The notes under the pieces are model-generated. The model was not told the DNA's origin, did no database searches, and worked only from the letters and a program-made list of their open reading frames with translations. The translations under genes and the position numbers were made by a program. Positions 1 to 5,468 of a DNA stretch of 5,468 nt are shown here, one piece after another. Positions within the stretch are counted from its first letter, which is position 1. Every line of letters begins with the position of its first letter. Location of the stretch: the NCBI GenBank assembly GCA_946405565.1, contig CAMJHU010000170.1, positions 1 to 5,468 of the forward strand, read 5' to 3'. This DNA is from an uncultured Clostridia bacterium. GTDB taxonomy: Bacteria > Bacillota > Clostridia > Oscillospirales > Acutalibacteraceae.

Positions 1-3000
1 CGTTGATTTGGTTGGAAATGTCCGTCTTGATTGCTGTGAAAACAGTTGTCACTGTCGTTTTGGCGGCGTTGATTTGGTTGGAAATGTCCGTCTTGATTGC
101 TGTGAAAACAGTTGTCACTGTTGATTTCGCCGCGTTTACGGATGTGGAAATTCCTGTTTTAATTGCGGTGAAAACAGTTGTCACCGTTGTCTTTACGGCA
201 TTCATCTGGGTGAAAATTCCCGTATTGATTGCTGTGAAAACGGCTATTACCGTATCCCTTGCCGATACTGTTGGGTCGGTGATGCCTTTTTTGATGGCAG
301 TGAAGACCGCCGTGACGGTGGTTTTCACTGCATTGATTTGAGTGGAAATTCCTGCTTTGATTGCCGTGAAAACTGTATCTACCGTAGTTTTTGCGGCATT
401 GACTGACGTGGAAATTCCCGTTTTGATTGCTGTGAAAACAGTTGTCACCGTTGTCTTTGCAGCGTTGATCTGGGTGGAAATTCCCGTTTTGATTGCGGTA
501 AAAACCGATACAACGGTGTCTTTTGTCGGTGCGATCTTGTCACGGATTGTGGGCGGAATCATCCCCCACACCGTAGACGTTACTGCCTTGACCGCATTCC
601 AAGCGGCAGAAGCGTTGTTTTTGATTGTCTCTGCTGTCGTGGAGAACTTTTCACGCGCCCCCTGAATCTGGTTGGAAATGGCGTTTTTAATTCCTCCCCA
701 GATTGTAGACGCCGTTCTGCTGATAGCGTTCCATGCGGTTGACGCTACGTTGCCCATATTGCTCCACAGGTTTTTCCCTGCATCAAGGTACGACGGTATA
801 ATCTGGATGAATCCATCTCTGATAGCAATCAAAAGATCACAGCCCACTTGGAGCCAGTCGATGCTGAACAGCCCATCAATGATTCCGGCGATTAAAACAG
901 GGATTTGTGCGATCAGCACGGGAAGCGCAGAGATCAGCCCGATGGCCAGTTGAGCGATAATTTCGATAGCTCCTGCGATGATTTGCGGAGCGTTCTGAGT
1001 AATGCCTGTGATCAGACCGATAATGATCTGAACGGCACCCTCTAAAAGGCGAGGCAGAGCTTGCCCGATACCGAATACCAGTTGAGTGATGATTTCCGCC
1101 GCCGCGATCAGCAACGTCGGGAGTGCATCCGCGATTCCTCTCACGAGGGTATTCACGATGTTTAGCGCTGTGGAAATAAGCAACGGGAGATTGTCGATGA
1201 TCCCATCGAGCAATTGAAGGATTAAATCCACACCCGCTTTCATGATCAGCGGCAAATTCGCCGAGATGCTCTGCACAATCGAATTGATCATTCTCATACC
1301 GCCTGTGGCGATAGTGGGCAGAGCGTTAATCAATCCTTTCATGAAATTGCCCAGTACATTTCCGGCTTGGCTGATTAATGTCGGCAGCGAAGCGAGAAGA
1401 CCGTCAATCAGTTCTGCAATAATATCCACGCCAGCGTTAAAAATGTAATTCAGCCCGTCTGTAATCCCTTGAAGTAATCCGCCGATGAGCGTAATTCCTG
1501 CAGAAAGTAATTCCGGCGCTTGGCTCAGTAAACTGCTGTAGATGATGAAGATTGCATTCAGTGCCGCTGTTACCAGACTGGGCGCTGCTTGGGCGATTCC
1601 ATCCGCCAGCTGAACAATAAGCCCCACACCTAATCCCAGAAATTCCGGCATGAATTCTGCAAGACCGTCGATCAGTTGAACGGCGATTCCTGCCGCCGCC
1701 GATACGATGGTCGGGAATTGAGATTTCAGCCCATTCGAGAGATTGCGTATCATGGTGACTGCGCTCTGGATAATATCCGGCATTCTTTCCCTCATGCCCT
1801 GCAGGAATTGTGCGAGGAGCGTTGCGCCTGTTGTCCAGAACATACCGTAATACTGAATAAATCCCGACAAAAACTGAGCTACAAGGTCGGCGGCGGCTGC
1901 GGCCAGTGCCGGAGCGTTATCCTGTATGCCTTGCAGAAGCCCGTCTGTAATTGTAAAAAGAAGAATCTCTAGGGCATCAGAGGCATAGGAGGAAACCTCC
2001 AGCAGACAATCTGCCAAAACGCCGCCGAGGGCTGCCGCCAATCCGACAAAGCCGCCCTCTACCAGTGCGTCCGATAGCTTGTAAATTTCATCTGTTGCGA
2101 ATTGCACCACATTTCTCATGGGTGCTTGAAGGTGCTTATAAATCTTGATCTCTGTATCTTCCAGCGCCGATTGGAAAATTGCCATGTCGCCATTGAGATT
2201 ATCCAGCTTCACGCTGGCCATTTGCTCCAGCGCACCTTTGGCGTTATAAAGCTCTTCTTCGAGTGCCGACCATTCTGTCACGCCGTCCGCAACTTCGGTA
2301 TTAAGACCTGCCATCAAATCGTTCAGAGCGTCTACATGGGTTTTGCCTCCAATGGCCGCGAGATAGGCATTTCGCTGCTCCTCGGTGCATCCGGCAAGGG
2401 CGGTATTTAATGCCTGGAGTGTTGCTTCCAATCCGATGAATTTCCCGTTGCCGTCAAACGCAGAGATGCCGAGTTTATCCATCGCTTTCCCAGCTTGACC
2501 CGTTCCTGTTGTAAGGTTTACCATAACGGCATTGAGCGCTGTTCCCGCTTCTGAACCCTTGATGCCTCGGTTTGCAAGGACACCGAGAGCTGTGGCAGAT
2601 TCGGCTAACGGAATGTTGAGGTTCTTCATCGTACCGCCGACAGCAAGGTACGCCTCCATCAGTTGTTCGGCGGTTTGGTTCGACTTGTTATTGGCTTTTG
2701 CCGCAATGTCCAGATACCCGGATAAGTCGTCTACCGTAACGCCGAGGGCACTCATGGAATCAGTAACCAGATCGGACGTTCGGGCGAGATCGAGACCGGT
2801 AGCCTCGGAAAGCCGGAGAACGGATGGCAATCCTGCGATTGACTGCTGTACGTTCCATCCTGCAAGGCTCATATATTCCAGTGCCGCCGCCGAATCGGCG
2901 GCGGTTTTGGATGTACTTCTGCCCATCGCCAGCGCAGCTTCTTCAAGCTGTTTGTATTCCTCTTCCGTTGCCCCTGCTGTCGCCGACACTGAACTCATGG

Positions 3001-3232
3001 CGGCTTCAAATTCCTTGCCTGTATTAAGGCTTGCGACGCCAACGCCGGCCACGGCGGTAGCGGTAGCCGCGAATGCTCCGGCGGCGATTTTAATACTGGA
3101 GCCGACTGCTGAACCGACCGCCCCCAGCGCTTTCATGCTTGCCGAGGCTTTGCTCATTGCAGCATTGAAGCTGCTGTCCAGCTTGCCGGCGATTTTTATC
3201 GCCAGCTCGTATTCTTTACTTCCGCTTGCCAA
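1..3232 (-). CDS. Tail tape measure protein (TP901 core / COG5412-like), 3' partial
   Basis: Sets tail length and occupies the tail lumen; TMPs may also help DNA entry. I read the frame codon by codon from TTG at 3232 to position 2 and found no stop: 1077 residues, continuing past the window. TTG is chosen because the frame is closed by TGA 24 nt upstream, AAAGGAGG precedes it and the product starts sensibly (MASGSKEYELAIKIAGKLDS). The next ATG is codon 26 and lacks a ribosome site. Residues about 35-70 are Ala/Gly-rich and hydrophobic. Residues about 75-350 match the TP901 core style: FEAAMSSVSATAG at 75, LEYMSLAGWNV with W126, GIKGSEAGTALNAVM ending at M237. Residues 440-791 are hydrophobic 22-residue repeats with a Pro near each start. 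Residues 814-1077 are Thr/Lys/Ala-rich repeats with the same period and an aromatic or Ile every 11 residues. The C-terminal domain is outside the window. Confidence 0.93.
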   Translation of the reverse strand, partial: MASGSKEYELAIKIAGKLDSSFNAAMSKASASMKALGAVGSAVGSSIKIAAGAFAATATAVAGVGVASLNTGKEFEAAMSSVSATAGATEEEYKQLEEAALAMGRSTSKTAADSAAALEYMSLAGWNVQQSIAGLPSVLRLSEATGLDLARTSDLVTDSMSALGVTVDDLSGYLDIAAKANNKSNQTAEQLMEAYLAVGGTMKNLNIPLAESATALGVLANRGIKGSEAGTALNAVMVNLTTGTGQAGKAMDKLGISAFDGNGKFIGLEATLQALNTALAGCTEEQRNAYLAAIGGKTHVDALNDLMAGLNTEVADGVTEWSALEEELYNAKGALEQMASVKLDNLNGDMAIFQSALEDTEIKIYKHLQAPMRNVVQFATDEIYKLSDALVEGGFVGLAAALGGVLADCLLEVSSYASDALEILLFTITDGLLQGIQDNAPALAAAAADLVAQFLSGFIQYYGMFWTTGATLLAQFLQGMRERMPDIIQSAVTMIRNLSNGLKSQFPTIVSAAAGIAVQLIDGLAEFMPEFLGLGVGLIVQLADGIAQAAPSLVTAALNAIFIIYSSLLSQAPELLSAGITLIGGLLQGITDGLNYIFNAGVDIIAELIDGLLASLPTLISQAGNVLGNFMKGLINALPTIATGGMRMINSIVQSISANLPLIMKAGVDLILQLLDGIIDNLPLLISTALNIVNTLVRGIADALPTLLIAAAEIITQLVFGIGQALPRLLEGAVQIIIGLITGITQNAPQIIAGAIEIIAQLAIGLISALPVLIAQIPVLIAGIIDGLFSIDWLQVGCDLLIAIRDGFIQIIPSYLDAGKNLWSNMGNVASTAWNAISRTASTIWGGIKNAISNQIQGAREKFSTTAETIKNNASAAWNAVKAVTSTVWGMIPPTIRDKIAPTKDTVVSVFTAIKTGISTQINAAKTTVTTVFTAIKTGISTSVNAAKTTVDTVFTAIKAGISTQINAVKTTVTAVFTAIKKGITDPTVSARDTVIAVFTAINTGIFTQMNAVKTTVTTVFTAIKTGISTSVNAAKSTVTTVFTAIKTDISNQINAAKTTVTTVFTAIKTDISNQIN
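2..529 (-). repeat. 66-bp direct tandem repeat array, eight units, coding Thr/Lys-rich hendecads
   Basis: Eight head-to-tail 66-bp units start (plus coordinates) at 2, 68, 134, 200, 266, 332, 398 and 464. Each encodes two 11-residue half-units, close to AAKTTVTTVFT then AIKTGISTQIN, consistent with a long hendecad helical or coiled-coil rod. Units at 2 and 68 are identical over their first 54 bases (2-55 and 68-121). Units at 200 and 266 are the most diverged. The array probably continues beyond position 1. It lies wholly inside the tape measure reading frame and every unit keeps the frame. Confidence 0.92.
530..793 (-). repeat. Four diverged 22-residue units with aromatic markers in the tape measure gene
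   Basis: Residues 814-901 form four units in the same register as the arrays on either side. Half-units of 11 residues end in an aromatic plus one residue: SYLDAGKNLWS, NMGNVASTAWN, AISRTASTIWG, TIKNNASAAWN, AVKAVTSTVWG. Trp at fixed 11-residue spacing is a known trait of tape measure proteins. One unit carries a helix-breaking MIPPTIRDKIA half. Confidence 0.75.
860..1915 (-). repeat. Protein-level tandem repeat: 16 hydrophobic 22-residue units in the tape measure gene
   Basis: Residues 440-791 divide exactly into 16 units of 22 residues (66 nt). Typical units begin [L/A/M/F]-P-x-L-I and end with a Leu/Ile-rich stretch plus Gly, for example LPTLISQAG...MKGLINA, LPLIMKAGVD...LDGIIDN and APQIIAGAIE...AIGLISA. 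DNA identity between units is low, so this is old duplication kept by selection. A further unit-length segment (residues 792-813, DWLQVGCDLL...) joins it to the next array without a phase change. Repeats of this style are common in Firmicute tape measure proteins. Confidence 0.85.
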
Positions 3233-3703
3233 TGAGATCCACAGCCTCCTTTGTCACTTCTACAAGCTCCCCTATGGGCAGGCGGAGGAAATAATCAACG
3301 CCTGTCCGAAGGGTGAGTGAAAGGCTCAGACAAATCCTGCGCAGATGCTTGCTGTCACCGGGGCTTATTCCTCGCCGTAAATAAAATTTACAAAATGATT
3401 TTTGATTTTTGCGGCATCCTTCATCGGGAGATGCACGAAAAATTCAATAGGCAGATCGGTGGCTCTGCTTGCCATAAAGCAAGCATATTCCACGCTGGTT
3501 TCGGGTGCGACGGAAACGCTCTTTTTGCTTGTCATGTACTTTCCCGCAGCGATCATATCCTCTGCTGTGAGCATTTCCAGCCCTGAAAGATCGACTTCGG
3601 TATAAGTCTTGCCCTCAAAGGAATAGGGCTTGCTGAATACGACAATGCTTTCGGAATCCACCGCGTCCATATCGGTGGCGATTACGATTTCCTTTTCGTC
3701 CAT
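3216..3703 (-). CDS. Tail assembly chaperone, -1 frameshifted long form
   Basis: Predicted fusion product of 162 residues: the first 107 residues of the short form, a -1 slip at A AAT TTT (3389 to 3383), then 55 residues in the -1 frame ending at TAA 3218-3216. The extension begins YLRRGISPGDSKHLRR, continues through GVDYFLRLPIGELVEVTKEA and ends VDLIGKRK. This basic, helix-prone tail differs from the acidic short form. The -1 frame has no start codon with a good ribosome site, so it is best read only through frameshifting, as for P2 E+E' and lambda G-T. In those systems the long form links the tape measure protein to the tube subunits. The extension overlaps the tape measure start by 17 nt, as expected for compact coupled genes. 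Seen: the heptamer, the open -1 frame and the gene order. Inferred: that shifting happens. Frequency is unknown. Confidence 0.82.
3245..3252 (-). promoter_or_regulatory. Ribosome binding site of the tape measure gene (TTG start)
   Basis: AAAGGAGG on the minus strand lies 12 nt before the TTG at 3232-3230, inside the frameshift extension of the chaperone. The spacing is longer than usual. An ATC at 3238 would be 6 nt away but is a very rare start, so TTG remains the better call. Weak start and long spacing would both lower initiation, fitting a protein needed in few copies per tail. Confidence 0.65.
3365..3703 (-). CDS. Tail assembly chaperone, short (unshifted) form
   Basis: A 112-residue protein between tube and tape measure genes, the position of P2 E, XkdN and lambda G type chaperones. 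These bind the tape measure protein and recruit tube subunits, and are not normally part of the virion. The segment FSKPYSFEGKTYTEVDLSGL (residues about 24-43), followed by LTAEDMIAAGK and a later ETSVEYACFMASRATDLP-IEFFVHLP-MKDAAKI, fits the P2 E/41/14-like chaperone family (Phage_TAC). It is acidic at both ends and has no membrane segment. The start ATG at 3703 is preceded by GGGAGG with 7 nt spacing. The stop TAA (3367-3365) comes just 16 nt after a slippery heptamer, so this is expected to be the major product of a two-product gene. Assignment rests on motif style plus position. Confidence 0.88.
   Translation of the reverse strand: MDEKEIVIATDMDAVDSESIVVFSKPYSFEGKTYTEVDLSGLEMLTAEDMIAAGKYMTSKKSVSVAPETSVEYACFMASRATDLPIEFFVHLPMKDAAKIKNHFVNFIYGEE
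3383..3389 (-). promoter_or_regulatory. Programmed -1 ribosomal frameshift slippery site, A AAT TTT
   Basis: In the chaperone frame the codons read GTA AAT TTT ATT, giving a canonical X XXY YYZ heptamer (X = A, Y = T). Both tRNAs can re-pair perfectly after a one-base backward slip, AAT to AAA and TTT to TTT with only wobble changes. The zero-frame stop follows four codons later and the -1 frame stays open for 55 codons. I did not find a clear strong stem-loop downstream by eye. An upstream GGAGG-like stimulator is also not obvious. Confidence 0.8.
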
Positions 3704-3710
3704 TTTGAAT

Positions 3711-3716
3711 CCTCCC
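3711..3716 (-). promoter_or_regulatory. Ribosome binding site of the chaperone gene
   Basis: Minus-strand GGGAGG lies 7 nt upstream of the ATG at 3703, within the 18-nt gap after the tube stop codon. It fixes the chaperone start. Confidence 0.8.
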
Positions 3717-3721
3717 TCGTA

Positions 3722-4246
3722 TTAGGTCAGTTTTTTAATCGCGGCAAGCAAATCGACGCGATTCACTTTGAATACGCCGTTGAGCTTGTCAAGCTCGATT
3801 TTCTGCTTGCCGTTCAGTTCGATCATGATATACGTCGGTTCGATCGTGAGAGAGCTGTCCATCGGACCGCCCTGCTTGACGGTACCAAGGGAAATCTTCT
3901 TGCATTTGCCACGGTAAACCACACGCATACCGACATACTCGACCGCTCCCGTGGCAGGGTTTGTCTGCTGGATAGCGCCTCTGAGTGTAATCTCCACGAC
4001 GGTAGTCGGGTCAATCAGTTTGAAATAGTCGCTGTTAAAGCAACGGAACGGAATCTCTTGCTCCATGCTCCCATAGCGTCCGATAACAACGGCATCGTAT
4101 TCGCCAAGGATGCCGGCTCCGCTGACAGATTCGGTCATGGCTTCAAAATCAGGGAGCTTGACTTCTCCCGTGACGCCTACGATCTTGCTGCCCTTGGTGT
4201 ACATATTAAAGTCATGAATGACTTCGGGGATTCCTGCGACGGCCAT
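3722..4246 (-). CDS. Major tail tube protein (P2 FII family)
   Basis: Subunit of the inner tail tube, through which DNA passes and around which the sheath packs. The product has 174 residues, close to the roughly 170 of P2 FII. Visible family features are the early GVTGEVKLPDFEAMTESVSGAGILGE region (residues about 24-50), a central strand pattern ending in YVGMRVVYRGKCKKI (about 123-137), then GTVKQGG, a beta stretch TYIMIELNGKQKIELDKLNG, and a C-terminal VNRVDLLAAIKKLT. P2 FII shows the same order: V-K-LP, GAGM, VVMRGR-KEID-G-GKQG, YFRLTMDGKELVEID, VNGVD. The ATG at 4246 follows GGAGGTGA by 6 nt. It sits 2 nt after the sheath stop and 18 nt before the chaperone start, matching the conserved sheath-tube-chaperone-tape measure order. 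Confidence 0.94.
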   Translation of the reverse strand: MAVAGIPEVIHDFNMYTKGSKIVGVTGEVKLPDFEAMTESVSGAGILGEYDAVVIGRYGSMEQEIPFRCFNSDYFKLIDPTTVVEITLRGAIQQTNPATGAVEYVGMRVVYRGKCKKISLGTVKQGGPMDSSLTIEPTYIMIELNGKQKIELDKLNGVFKVNRVDLLAAIKKLT

Positions 4247-4248
4247 GA

Positions 4249-5468
4249 TTATTCACCTCCACTCAGGGCGCTGCGGAGAGCGTCCGGGTCAAATTCCAAA
4301 ATATTGACAATGTCCTCGGCGGGTACCCAAGGTGCCAGGTGCTGGTGGAACGTGATCCTGCCGTTGAGCAGATCCGTCACCTGATTTTCCGCCTCGTTGA
4401 ATTCGATATAAGCGGCGGCGCATTTGCCGCTGGCGACGTAAGCGTTCCCGCGAATGTTTTCACTGTCGACAATGGATTCGATGAGGCGGAAGTTGGCAGG
4501 ATCATCCACATACTGGAAGTATGTCATGATGAAGCTGTTTGCCCACCAATCGAAGAAACGGCGGCAGCAGAACCAGCGATCTCTGGGGTCTGTCGTGGAA
4601 GGATATGCGGCGCTGTTATTTCCCCAGCTTCGCCAGCCGTTTACATTGATTGCCGTGGAAACGCCGAAGCCGTTGACCGTATTCCCCTGCATCTGATCGA
4701 GCAGAACCTCCACGCCGCTTTTCAGACAAGTGCCTGAGATGGGAAGGGATTTGTTCGACGGGCTGAGACTGGGGACGTCATCGTTTTCCGCATCGAGCTG
4801 CTGTGTCAAAGCGGCCCATACGGCAGAAGCCCACATGATTTTACTGCCGGATTTCACGCACGGCCACAGCGCCATGGCGTGAGGTGAGCTGATTGCGGCG
4901 GTGCTTTTTGCCGTACCGACATTCGAGTAAACAGTGCAGCCTTCCTCAGAGCTGTCAATATCGATGAAAGTGTCGCATTTGAAGTAGCCGTTAATTTCCT
5001 CACATTTCGCCGCGAGGACAACGCCTACATCGGGATCCTGGCTCCAGCCGGGCGCGATCACCAGTCCGGGCGGCATCCCGAATTGAGGATAGATTTGTCT
5101 CAAAATTTCAAGCCCTGTTTCGGTGCCGCCGGATGTTGCACCGACGATATTGGCGGCTGTCACCGCGCTGGGGTTGAGCTTGGTGTAAGTAACGCTTACC
5201 GTAGTGACGGAGGCTGCCGTGCCTCCGGCGAGCATAGTGATTACGAGATTTCCGTCATCGTCAAAGTCGAGCGTATAATCCGTGTTCAGCGTCAGGGCGG
5301 TATTGTTGTTTTTAACCGCAACGCTGGATTTCAGGACGCCTTTTACGGCGAGCGTTCCCTGCATTTTGGTAATAGATACCGATGTCGCTGTGGAAACCTC
5401 TGTTTTATGGGTTGCGGGGTCAAGAACATTCACGAAAATAACCGGCGCAACGTTGAACATCTTGAAGC
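4249..5468 (-). CDS. Contractile tail sheath protein, 5' partial
   Basis: Structural protein of the contractile outer tail tube (P2 FI / phage_tail_sheath family), wrapping the inner tube and shortening on infection. The frame is open through the window edge: codons for F-K precede the M at 5460, so that M is internal (FKMFNVAPVIFVNVLDP) and the true start lies beyond 5468, by family comparison perhaps 80-100 residues upstream. Counting from that M, residues about 20-105 form a Thr/Val-rich beta segment with the pieces TLNTDYTLDFDDDGNLVIT and VSVTYTKLNPSAV, typical of the domain inserted in clostridial P2-like sheaths. Residues about 115-165 (EILRQIYPQFGMPPGLVIAPG) and the C-terminal half (NGWRSWGNNSAAYP, DPRDRWFCCRRFFDWW, FRLIESIVDSENIRGNAYVA) resemble the conserved sheath core. 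It ends in SGGE-TAA, 2 nt before the tube gene, whose ribosome site lies inside its last codons. Eight cysteines are visible. Family assignment is by recognition, not search. Confidence 0.93.
   Translation of the reverse strand, partial: FKMFNVAPVIFVNVLDPATHKTEVSTATSVSITKMQGTLAVKGVLKSSVAVKNNNTALTLNTDYTLDFDDDGNLVITMLAGGTAASVTTVSVTYTKLNPSAVTAANIVGATSGGTETGLEILRQIYPQFGMPPGLVIAPGWSQDPDVGVVLAAKCEEINGYFKCDTFIDIDSSEEGCTVYSNVGTAKSTAAISSPHAMALWPCVKSGSKIMWASAVWAALTQQLDAENDDVPSLSPSNKSLPISGTCLKSGVEVLLDQMQGNTVNGFGVSTAINVNGWRSWGNNSAAYPSTTDPRDRWFCCRRFFDWWANSFIMTYFQYVDDPANFRLIESIVDSENIRGNAYVASGKCAAAYIEFNEAENQVTDLLNGRITFHQHLAPWVPAEDIVNILEFDPDALRSALSGGE
4253..4260 (-). promoter_or_regulatory. Ribosome binding site of the tail tube gene, inside the sheath 3' end
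   Basis: On the minus strand GGAGGTGA is followed after 6 nt by the ATG at 4246. The site overlaps the last Gly-Gly-Glu codons of the sheath gene and abuts its TAA, so sheath and tube translation are probably coupled. Confidence 0.85.

Noticed and set aside
2..529. CRISPR array
   Set aside because: Repeats are 66 bp, directly adjacent with no unique spacers, and all stay in one reading frame with conservative amino-acid changes. This is a coding repeat.
3..665. Two adjacent plus-strand open frames with repeats such as LIAVKTVVTVVF
   Set aside because: They are the antisense reading of the 66-bp tape measure repeats. Repetition of a stop-free unit makes the opposite strand open too. No ribosome site or recognisable product.
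2880..2910. GC-rich inverted repeat (gccgccgccgaatcggcggcggt) as a terminator
   Set aside because: It sits inside the tape measure coding sequence, lacks a T-run on either side and encodes Ala/Asp/Ser codons. A terminator mid-gene is unlikely.
2532..3320. A 262-codon plus-strand open frame
   Set aside because: It lies antisense to the conserved TP901 core of the tape measure gene and the chaperone extension. Its Ala/Ser/Leu-rich composition is what an antisense Ala-rich gene yields, and no domain is recognisable.
3216..3364. Intergenic regulatory region or small independent gene between the chaperone and the tape measure gene
   Set aside because: The -1 frame is open through it from the slippery heptamer, has no good start codon and ends by overlapping the tape measure start. 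A frameshift extension explains it better.
3823..4014. A short minus-strand frame within the tube gene
   Set aside because: It is an out-of-frame shadow, Arg/Ser-rich, inside the strongly supported tube gene.
4058..4737. Plus-strand open frames across the tube/sheath boundary
   Set aside because: They overlap well-recognised tube and sheath genes on the other strand and show no motif or ribosome site. Shadows.

Overview
The window is a piece of the tail module of a contractile-tailed (P2/PBSX-type myovirus) phage or prophage. All genes lie on the minus strand, so the gene order runs from position 5468 down to 1. The likely host is a low-to-mid G+C Firmicute, probably a Clostridia-type gut bacterium. 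This rests on the strong GGAGG ribosome binding sites, the sheath with an inserted beta-rich domain and a tape measure protein of the COG5412/TP901 type. It is an inference from protein style, not proof. No integrase, lysis gene or host gene is present, so temperate phage, virulent phage and phage-tail-like bacteriocin cannot be told apart.

Layout in transcription order: (1) tail sheath protein, 5468 to 4249, with its N-terminus outside the window; (2) tail tube protein, 4246 to 3722; (3) tail assembly chaperone, 3703 to 3365, with a -1 frameshift extension to 3216 through an A AAT TTT slippery heptamer; (4) tape measure protein, 3232 to 1, starting at TTG and still open at the window edge. 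Gaps between genes are 2 and 18 nt, and the last pair overlaps by 17 nt, so this looks like one polycistronic unit. I see no promoter, terminator, tRNA, CRISPR array or mobile element. Every base except the short gaps is coding.

The products fit one pathway. The tape measure protein, coated by the chaperone and its frameshifted form, sets the length over which tube subunits polymerise. The sheath then assembles around the tube and contracts on infection.

The most notable points are two. The frameshifted chaperone would be missed by plain ORF calling. The tape measure protein holds a strict 22-residue (66-nt) register for 29 consecutive units across two chemically different repeat families, and its last units in the window are nearly identical at DNA level. 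Nothing here points to a wholly new system; this is a well-preserved tail cassette with an interesting repeat architecture.
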